Shown here piece after piece: positions 57,912 to 64,000 of a stretch of 64,000 nt of DNA. This DNA is from Streptomyces sp. B21-105 (lineage in GTDB: Bacteria > Actinomycetota > Actinomycetes > Streptomycetales > Streptomycetaceae). The position numbers were made by a program, and so were the translations under genes. The stretch is from NCBI RefSeq assembly GCF_036898465.1, contig NZ_JARUMJ010000001.1:8184001-8248000 (forward strand), given 5' to 3'. Numbering within the stretch: position 1 is the first letter of the stretch; each line of letters starts with the position of its first letter. Under the pieces are notes generated by a model. It worked only from the letters and a program-made list of their open reading frames with translations. It was not told the DNA's origin and did not search any database.

Positions 57912-58406
57912 CTCCGGGAAGTCGATCCGCGGCCGACGCGGCCGCCGACGGCCGGATGTGAAGTCTCGTCACGATGTCACCTGTTCGGTTCCGGGATGTG
58001 CGATGGCGCCCCCGCCCGGTTCGGGCACCGGGAGGCACGACCGCTCATCCTGCCGTATCCGGCACGGCAGTTCGTACCGCGGGATCCGGCCGCGGCGGCC
58101 GAATCGCGCGGCCCCCGGCGAGGCGCGCGACCAGAGCCGACCAGGGCCGACCGGAACTGTCCGAAGCTGACCAGAGCTGTCCGGGAGCCGTCCGAAGTCG
58201 GCCGGATGTGCGGTCGTCGGGCGGCCGACGACGCCTCGGCGCACCGACGCGTCGGCGCAGCCAGGGTGTGCGCGGGCGTGCGGGCGTGCGTGCCTACGGG
58301 TGTGCGGGCCTGCGGGCCCAGGGGTGCGCGGGCGTGCGGTCGGCCGACGTCGTCGAGGTGAAGCGGGGCGATGCGCGGCGCAGCGCGGAGAGGCGCGGCG
58401 AGCGGG
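57912..58406. other. Repeat-rich intergenic region
   Basis: There is no supported gene. It contains seven degenerate 10-base units at 58131-58200 (CCAGAGCCGA/CCGGAACTGT types) and a GTGCGGGC-rich stretch at 58262-58340. It lies between the MscS start and the end of the flippase-like gene. Confidence 0.55.
58131..58200. repeat. Degenerate 10-bp tandem repeat
   Basis: Seven consecutive 10-base units, with CCRG and CTGT/CCGA variants, resemble in period the tract at 1421-1510. Confidence 0.5.
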
Positions 58407-59447
58407 TCAGATGATCTTCATGCGCACCAGTGCCGCGAGTGTCAGCGCGCCCGGCACCAGCGGCAGCCACACGGTGATGATGCGGTAGCCGAGCACCACG
58501 GCGGTGGCGACCGCCACCGGCCCGCCCGCCGCGACCAGCGCCACCACCAGCGCCGCCTCCACCGACCCGATCCCGCCCGGCGTCGGCACCAGCGCGACCG
58601 CCACGGTGGCCGCCACATACGCGACCACCATGTGCGCCGCGGGCACCGGCAGCCGCAACGCCTGCCCCACGGCGGTGAACCCGGCCGCCTGCAGCAGCGG
58701 GAACGCCAGCGAACCGCCCCACAGCGCGAGCGCCCGCGCGGGCCGGGAGTGCACCGAGCGCGCCTCGCCGAGCGCGGTCCGCAGGAACGAGCACACCGCC
58801 GACCGCAGCCGCCGTACGCAGACGAGCGCGCCCGCAGCGACCAGCGCCACCGTCGCGAGGGCGGCGAGCAGCGGGCCGAACGACCCGCCGGGCAGCAGCG
58901 GGCCGAGCCGCAGCGCGTCCGGGAAGGCGAGCAGCAGCGCGGTCAGCAGGCCCACCCGGGCCACGCCCTCCGCCAGCAGATACAGCGCGAGGGCCGCCGA
59001 GGAGCGGGCCAGCGGCACCCCGCACACCGACATGAACCGCAGATTGACCGCGCTCGCGCCCAGCCCCGTCGGCAGCAGGTGGTTGGCCGCGCCCGCCGCG
59101 AACTGCGCCGCCAGCAGCCGCCGTCCGGGCAGCCGCTCCACGACCGCGCCCTGCCGGGTGACGGCCGCCGCCACCCAGGTCAGACAGGTCGCGCCGACCG
59201 CGGCCAGCAGCCAGGGCCACTCGGCGCCGCGCAACTGCGCCACACCGTCGGCGAGAACGGACCGGTGCCGCACCGCGACCACGATGACCAGCAACAGCGG
59301 AAGCAGGCACAGGAGCTGACGCACCGGCAGCCGTCGGGCCCGCTGGCCGCCGGGGGCGGGAGGAACCGCTGTGACAGCCGCCGAGGGTTCCCGCACGGGG
59401 ACGGCCGCCGGTTTCACCAGCGTGGACGGAACATTGCTCACGGTCAT
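58407..59447 (-). CDS. Lysylphosphatidylglycerol-synthase-type membrane protein (flippase-like domain)
   Basis: This 346-residue integral membrane protein has a Pro/Val-rich cytoplasmic N-terminus and about eight membrane segments. The family pattern is seen in GAANHLLPTGLGASAVNLRFM and VALVPTPGGIGSVEAALVVALVAAGGP, characteristic of the LPG_synthase_TM/UPF0104 group. It lacks any soluble aminoacyltransferase domain, so it is probably a lipid-flipping or scaffold protein. ATG at 59447 has AAGG upstream; the open frame continues far upstream only because it is antisense to the exporter gene. It is divergent from the ABC exporter. Confidence 0.87.
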   Translation of the reverse strand: MTVSNVPSTLVKPAAVPVREPSAAVTAVPPAPGGQRARRLPVRQLLCLLPLLLVIVVAVRHRSVLADGVAQLRGAEWPWLLAAVGATCLTWVAAAVTRQGAVVERLPGRRLLAAQFAAGAANHLLPTGLGASAVNLRFMSVCGVPLARSSAALALYLLAEGVARVGLLTALLLAFPDALRLGPLLPGGSFGPLLAALATVALVAAGALVCVRRLRSAVCSFLRTALGEARSVHSRPARALALWGGSLAFPLLQAAGFTAVGQALRLPVPAAHMVVAYVAATVAVALVPTPGGIGSVEAALVVALVAAGGPVAVATAVVLGYRIITVWLPLVPGALTLAALVRMKII

Positions 59448-59589
59448 CGGGGCCTTCGTGTTCGGGGGCGTCGTGCGCGGAGGTGTCGTGCGCGGGGCGC
59501 CGGTGCCGGGGGCCTTCGGACGGGCGGCTCTCGAGTCGGCGCCCCCGACGCTGTCGGAGGCGTTCGTACGGGTGGACGTCGGAAAGGAC

Positions 59590-59620
59590 TTGACCTCAAT
59601 AATGCTTGAGGTTCTACGGT
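59590..59620 (+). promoter_or_regulatory. MerR/SoxR-type promoter
   Basis: TTGACC (59590-59595) and TACGGT (59615-59620) are 19 bases apart, the long spacer used by MerR-family activators. The spacer holds the inverted repeat CCTCAATAATGCTTGAGG (59594-59611), similar to SoxR boxes. Seven bases separate the -10 from ATG 59628, so the transcript is leaderless. Confidence 0.75.
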
Positions 59621-59627
59621 CGGTCCC

Positions 59628-61514
59628 ATGAGCATGGACGCGATCGCCATGACGCAGCTGTACAGCGTCATGAACAGCCAACAGGAACGCCGCCCCTTCG
59701 ACCGCGCGACACTGCGCCGCATCGGCGTGTTCGCCCGCCCGCACCGCCGCCGCATCGCGCTGTTCGTCGTGCTGGGGGTGCTGACCGCACTGCTGGCCGT
59801 CGCGACCCCCGTCCTCGCCGGGAAGGTCGTCGACGCGATCGTGTCGCACGGCGACCCGGGCACGGTGGTGCGGCTGGCGTTGCTCATCGCGGGCATCGCG
59901 GTGCTGGAGGCGGCGCTCGGCATCCTGGGCAGGAGGCTGTCGGCGACGCTCGGGGAGGGACTCATCCTCGATCTGCGCACGGCTGTGTTCGATCATGTGC
60001 AGCGGATGCCGGTGGCGTTCTTCACACGTACCCGTACGGGAGCGCTCGTCTCCCGACTCAACAACGACGTCATCGGAGCGCAGCGCGCGTTCAGCAACAC
60101 GCTCTCCGGAGTGGTGTCCAACCTGGTCACCCTGGTGCTCACGCTCGCCGTCATGCTCACCCTCTCCTGGCAGGTCACCCTGCTCGCGCTGGTCCTGCTG
60201 CCGGTGTTCGTGATCCCGGCGCGGCGGATGGGCAGGCGGATGGCCGGCATGCAGCGGGAGGCGGCCGCGCTCAACGCGTCGATGGGCACCCGGATGACCG
60301 AGCGGTTCTCCGCTCCCGGCGCCACGCTGATCAAGCTGTTCGGCCGCCCCGAGGAGGAGTCTTCCGAGTTCGCGGCCCGCGCGGCCCGGGTGCGGGACAT
60401 CGGCGTGCGCACGGCTACCGCCCAGTCGGTGTTCATGACCGCCCTGACCCTCGTCTCCGCGCTGGCCCTCGCCCTGGTCTACGGTCTCGGCGGCCACCTC
60501 GCGCTGAAGGGCTCCCTCGAACCGGGCGCCGTCGTCGCCCTCGCCCTGCTGCTGACCCGCCTCTACGCCCCGCTCACCTCGCTCGCCGGGGCCCGCGTCG
60601 AGGCGATGAGCGCGCTGGTCAGCTTCGAGCGGGTCTTCGAGGTGCTCGACCTGAAGCCGCTGATCGAGGAGAAGCCGGACGCCCGCGAGGTGCCCGACGG
60701 CCCGGTCTCCGTCGAGTTCGACGACGTCCGCTTCGGCTACCCGTCCGCCGACAAGGTCTCCCTGGCCTCCCTGGAGGAGGTCGCCGTCCTGGACTCCCGC
60801 GGCGGCGACGAGGTCCTGCACGGCGTCTCCTTCCGCGCCGACCCGGGGCAGACCGTCGCCCTCGTCGGCTCCTCCGGCGCCGGCAAGTCGACGATCGCCC
60901 AACTCCTGCCGCGCCTCTACGACGTCGACGGGGGCGCCGTCCGCATCGGCGGGGTGGACGTCCGCGACCTGAGCGCGAGTTCCCTGCGGGGCACCCTCGG
61001 CATGGTCACCCAGGACGGCCACCTCTTCCACGACACCGTCCGGGCCAACCTGCTGCTCGCCCGCCCGTCGGCCGCCGAGGACGACCTGTGGGAGGCGCTG
61101 CGGCGCTCCCGCCTCGACGACCTCGTGCGCTCCCTGCCCGACGGTCTCGACACCGTCGTCGGCGAACGCGGCTACCGGCTCTCCGGCGGAGAACGCCAGC
61201 GGATGACCATCGCCCGGCTGCTGCTGGCCGGTCAGCGCATCGTGATCCTCGACGAGGCCACGGCCCACCTCGACAACACCTCCGAGGCGGCCGTCCAGGA
61301 GGCCCTCGCGGAGGCGCTCGCGGACCGTACGGCCGTCGTCATCGCCCACCGGCTCTCCACCGTCCGCGCCGCCGACCTGATTCTCGTGGTCGAGGCCGGC
61401 CGGGTCGTGGAGCGCGGCGACCACGAGCAGCTGCTGGCGGCCGGCGGACGGTACGCGGAGCTGTACCGCACCCAGTTCGACGAGCCCACCGCGACCGAGG
61501 CGGCCGTCCTGTGA
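59628..61514 (+). CDS. ABC exporter, half-transporter with fused membrane and ATPase domains
   Basis: This 628-residue type IV exporter has six membrane helices (about residues 30-320) and an ATPase domain with Walker A GSSGAGKST, Q-loop VTQDGHLFHDTVRANLLLA, signature LSGGERQRMT, Walker B RIVILDEATAHLD and H-loop AHRLSTVR. A Ser/Leu-rich insert (VSLASLEEVAVLDSRGGDE) enlarges the start of the ATPase domain. It works as a homodimer. From memory, S. coelicolor SoxR controls an ABC transporter, SCO7008; the box and the neighbouring icd (SCO7000) make this its likely counterpart, exporting redox-active antibiotics or other toxic compounds. Confidence 0.94.
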   Translation: MSMDAIAMTQLYSVMNSQQERRPFDRATLRRIGVFARPHRRRIALFVVLGVLTALLAVATPVLAGKVVDAIVSHGDPGTVVRLALLIAGIAVLEAALGILGRRLSATLGEGLILDLRTAVFDHVQRMPVAFFTRTRTGALVSRLNNDVIGAQRAFSNTLSGVVSNLVTLVLTLAVMLTLSWQVTLLALVLLPVFVIPARRMGRRMAGMQREAAALNASMGTRMTERFSAPGATLIKLFGRPEEESSEFAARAARVRDIGVRTATAQSVFMTALTLVSALALALVYGLGGHLALKGSLEPGAVVALALLLTRLYAPLTSLAGARVEAMSALVSFERVFEVLDLKPLIEEKPDAREVPDGPVSVEFDDVRFGYPSADKVSLASLEEVAVLDSRGGDEVLHGVSFRADPGQTVALVGSSGAGKSTIAQLLPRLYDVDGGAVRIGGVDVRDLSASSLRGTLGMVTQDGHLFHDTVRANLLLARPSAAEDDLWEALRRSRLDDLVRSLPDGLDTVVGERGYRLSGGERQRMTIARLLLAGQRIVILDEATAHLDNTSEAAVQEALAEALADRTAVVIAHRLSTVRAADLILVVEAGRVVERGDHEQLLAAGGRYAELYRTQFDEPTATEAAVL

Positions 61515-61867
61515 GCCGCGGGTGAGCCGCATGTGAGCCACCGGTGAGCCGTCGCTGACCGCCGGTGAGCCGACGGTGCGCACCAGTCCGCCCCGGGCCC
61601 GCCCCGTCGCTGACCGCCGGTGAGCCGACGGTGCGCACCCGTCCGGCCCCGGGCCCGCCCTCAGCCGCGCGGCCCCGCCCAGGGCAGCCCCCGCCCCCAC
61701 GGGCCCGTCTGCGGCGGGCGTGCCGCCTGGGCGGGCCGCCGCTCGGGCCTGCTGGCGGGCGGTGAACAGCACGCCGGGGGCGGCGAGGACGGCGGGTGGC
61801 GGCGAGGGCGGCGGGTGGCGGCGAGGGCGGCGAACTGGTGGGGTCGGCGGGCCGGCCCGCGTCGGCG
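61515..61867. other. Intergenic region with 55-bp direct repeat
   Basis: There is no supported gene. A 34-base identical core occurs at 61551-61584 and 61606-61639, within a 55-base tandem duplication that extends past 61660. A GGCGGCGAGG repeat follows near 61775-61830. Confidence 0.6.
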
Positions 61868-62671
61868 TCAGCGTCCGTCGCGGGCGGCCCGGACGAGGGC
61901 GTCGAAGAGGCCCTGTTGCGCGGGATCCTCGTGAGCGGTGTCCTCGGGGTGCCACTGGACGGCCGTGAACCAGCCCTTTCCCGACGGGAGTTCGAGGCCC
62001 TCCACGGTGCCGTCGGCGGCGCGCGCGGTGACCGTGAGGCCTGCGCCGAGGCGGTCCACCCGCTGGTGGTGATAGCAGGAGGCCTCGACCTTCCCGGCGC
62101 CGGCGGCCCGCTCCAGCAGCGAGCCGCTCCGCACCGCCACAGGGTGCACGACGTGCCGGTGTTCGCGGTCCGGGCCGCCCATGTCCTGCTCCAGGGAGCC
62201 GCCGAGGGCGACGTTGACGACTTGCAGGCCCCGGCAGACCGCCAGCAGCGGCAGACCGAGGTCCAGTGCGGCGCGGGCGGCCCGCAGATCGAAGGCGTCC
62301 TGCGTCTCGTCGACGTCGTAGACGCTGTGGTGGGCGTCGGCGGCGCCGTAGCGGTGCGGGGCGAGGTCGCCGCCGCCGGGGAGCAGGACGCCGTCGAAGC
62401 GGGCGAGGCGGGCGGCGACGTCCCGCTCGCCCTGGTCGGCGGGATGCAGGCCGGCCGGTTCGCCGCCGGCCCGCCAGACCGCCTCGACGAGGGCACGGGC
62501 GTTGACCTCGGCGGCGTAGCGCAGCGCGGACGTGGTCGCGGAGAAGCGGGCGGGGATCGCGATCAGGGGGCGCGGGGCGGCGACAGGGGCGCGCGGGGCC
62601 GCGATCTGGGGGTGCGGCGTCGCGGTCGGGGGGCGGGGGGCCGCGACCGGGGGGCGTGGGGCCGCCGTCAA
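61868..62671 (-). CDS. Gamma-glutamyl-GABA hydrolase family (PuuD-like)
   Basis: This 267-residue class I glutamine-amidotransferase-type hydrolase has Cys nucleophile in LLAVCRGLQVVNV, His in QWHPEDTAHEDP, and oxyanion region LLPGGGDLAPHRYG. The family (PuuD) cleaves gamma-glutamyl-GABA during putrescine catabolism. The N-terminal ~35 residues are Pro/Ala-rich repeats, not in the usual family. The start is taken as TTG at 62671, overlapping the stop of the dehydrogenase gene (TTGA), since no better start is seen before the domain. Linked to PuuC-like dehydrogenase. Confidence 0.87.
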   Translation of the reverse strand: MTAAPRPPVAAPRPPTATPHPQIAAPRAPVAAPRPLIAIPARFSATTSALRYAAEVNARALVEAVWRAGGEPAGLHPADQGERDVAARLARFDGVLLPGGGDLAPHRYGAADAHHSVYDVDETQDAFDLRAARAALDLGLPLLAVCRGLQVVNVALGGSLEQDMGGPDREHRHVVHPVAVRSGSLLERAAGAGKVEASCYHHQRVDRLGAGLTVTARAADGTVEGLELPSGKGWFTAVQWHPEDTAHEDPAQQGLFDALVRAARDGR

Positions 62672-64000
62672 AGCTGGATCCAGGTGGTCTTGAGTTCGGT
62701 GTACTTCTCCAGCGCGTGCGCGGACTTGTCGCGGCCGTTGCCGGACTGCTTCATGCCGCCGAAGGGGACGGTCAGGTCGCCCTCCTCGTAGCAGTTGACC
62801 CACACCGTCCCGGCCTTGAGCGCCCGCGAGACCCGGTGGGCGGTGGACAGGTCGGAGGTCCACAGGCCGGCGGCGAGGCCGTACTCGGTGGCGTTGGCGA
62901 GCCGCACCGCCTCCTCCACGTCGTCGAAGGTCAGCACCGACAGCACCGGGCCGAAGATCTCCTCGCGGGCCAGGCGCATGCCCGGGTCCACCTGGTCGAA
63001 GACGGTGGGGTGAAGGTAGCTGCCGCCGGTGCCGGTCAGGGTGCGGGCGCCGCCGGCCCGCAGCCGCGCGCCCTGCCCGACCCCGGCGCCGATGTGGTCG
63101 AGGACGCGCTCCAGGTGCCCCTCGCCCACCAGCGCGCCCATCTCGGTCGCCGGGTCCAGGGGGTCGCCGACCCGCAGGTCACGGGCCCGGGCGACGATCG
63201 CCTCGGTGACGCGTTCGGCGACGGAGGAGTGCACCAGCAGCCGGGAGGGGGCGGTGCACATCTCGCCCTGGTTGAAGAAGATGCCCCAGGCGGCGGTGGC
63301 GGCGGCCTTCTCCAGGTCGGGGGCGTCGGGAAGGATGATGTTCGGCGACTTGCCGCCGAGTTCCAGCCAGACGCGCTTGAGGTTGGAGTCGGCGGCGTAG
63401 CGCAGGAAGTGCCGGCCGACCGAGGTGGAGCCGGTGAACGCCAGCACGTCCACGTCGGGGTGCAGGCCCAGCGCTCGGCCGGCCGTCGGACCGTCCCCGG
63501 CGACGACGTTGAGCACACCCGGCGGCAGGCCGGCCTCGGTGGCGATCCGCCCCAGCGTCAGCGCGGACAGCGGTGAGTTCTCCGACGGCTTCAGCACGAC
63601 CGTGCAGCCCGCCGCCAGCGCCGGCGCGATCTTCCAACTTGCCAGCGTCAGCGGGAAGTTCCACGGTACGACGGCGCCCACGACGCCCGTCGGCTCCCGG
63701 GTGACCAGCGCCAGCGCGTCCGGGGCGGCGTGCGGCGACTCGTCGGTCACCTTGTCCGCCAACTGCCCGTACCAGCGGAAGGTGTTGATCGCCGCGCGCA
63801 GCTCGATCCCGTACGCGTCGGTGAACGGCTTGCCCATCTCCAGGCTCACCGTCAGGGCGAGCGTCTCCCGCTGTTCCTCGAGCAGTTCGGCCACGCGCAG
63901 CAGGACCCGGCCCCGCTCGGCGGGCGCGAGCCGCGGCCAGGGCCCGGAGTCGAAGGCCCGCCGGGCGGCGGCCACGGCCAGGTCGACCTCGGCGCCGTGC
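62668..64000 (-). CDS. Aldehyde dehydrogenase (PuuC-like), partial at right edge
   Basis: This part of an NAD(P)-dependent aldehyde dehydrogenase is 443 residues to the window edge, lacking ~50 N-terminal residues. Seen are VVPWNFPLTLASWKIAPALAAG, VLAFTGSTSVGR, catalytic Glu in WLELGGKSP and catalytic Cys in NQGEMCTAPSRLLV, with the C-terminal GTVWVNCYEEGDLTVPFGGMKQSGNGRDKS (landmark). Linked to a PuuD-like hydrolase by a four-base overlap, it would oxidise gamma-glutamyl-aminobutyraldehyde. Upstream genes are outside the window. Confidence 0.93.
   Translation of the reverse strand, partial: HGAEVDLAVAAARRAFDSGPWPRLAPAERGRVLLRVAELLEEQRETLALTVSLEMGKPFTDAYGIELRAAINTFRWYGQLADKVTDESPHAAPDALALVTREPTGVVGAVVPWNFPLTLASWKIAPALAAGCTVVLKPSENSPLSALTLGRIATEAGLPPGVLNVVAGDGPTAGRALGLHPDVDVLAFTGSTSVGRHFLRYAADSNLKRVWLELGGKSPNIILPDAPDLEKAAATAAWGIFFNQGEMCTAPSRLLVHSSVAERVTEAIVARARDLRVGDPLDPATEMGALVGEGHLERVLDHIGAGVGQGARLRAGGARTLTGTGGSYLHPTVFDQVDPGMRLAREEIFGPVLSVLTFDDVEEAVRLANATEYGLAAGLWTSDLSTAHRVSRALKAGTVWVNCYEEGDLTVPFGGMKQSGNGRDKSAHALEKYTELKTTWIQL

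Noticed and set aside
59448..61955. Minus-strand frame open upstream of the flippase-like gene through the exporter gene
   Set aside because: It is antisense to a clear ABC exporter, and homology begins only at MTVSNVPST.

Overview
The window is very GC-rich with strongly third-position-GC coding and heavy use of GTG starts and ATGA/GTGA gene overlaps. Gene content (monomeric isocitrate dehydrogenase, many TetR/LacI/GntR regulators, a multidomain polyketide synthase, CHAT and subtilase genes) points to Streptomyces. From memory, parts of the order recall S. coelicolor: monomeric icd is SCO7000, and the exporter with a SoxR-like box resembles SCO7008. No rRNA, tRNA, CRISPR array or intact insertion sequence was seen.

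Left part (1-12.3 kb). A truncated hypothetical gene is followed by a three-gene AfuA/FbpC-type ABC importer and a histidine kinase/response regulator pair that probably controls it. Then come an aldo/keto reductase, a TetR regulator with a very good candidate operator, an acyl-CoA dehydrogenase plus SDR pair, and a GntR regulator.

Sugar or cyclitol region (12.3-24.9 kb). A ribose/inositol-type ABC importer diverges from the GntR gene across a large inverted repeat. Next are an IolG-like dehydrogenase, an SDR, a phytanoyl-CoA-dioxygenase-family enzyme, two LacI regulators with recognisable operators, a second Gfo/Idh/MocA dehydrogenase, a membrane protein and an alpha/beta hydrolase.

Lipid/polyketide region (25.3-40.9 kb, all minus strand). 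This looks like one operon. It holds a PUFA-synthase/hglE-like system split over two proteins (ER-ER-KS-AT-ACP-KR and KS-AT-DH-PPTase), a free ACP, an alpha/beta hydrolase, a UGT-type glycosyltransferase and a methyltransferase broken by one frameshift. A glycosylated lipid is the natural guess for the product.

Right part (41-64 kb). This starts with a beta-lactamase-fold protein that lacks the catalytic lysine, a TetR gene divergent from an aldolase/PfkB pair, and a candidate protease-signalling locus. That locus is a CHAT-TPR protein divergent from an intracellular subtilase, a sigma factor and a small acidic protein, with five perfect-length 21-bp iterons in the shared promoter. It continues with an N-formylglutamate amidohydrolase-like gene, a DUF5713 gene, icd, an M1-like metallopeptidase, an MscS channel, a flippase-like membrane protein, a leaderless ABC exporter under a MerR/SoxR-type promoter, and a PuuD/PuuC pair cut by the right edge.

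The most promising regions for something new are the CHAT/subtilase/sigma locus with its iterons and the glycolipid-like PKS operon.
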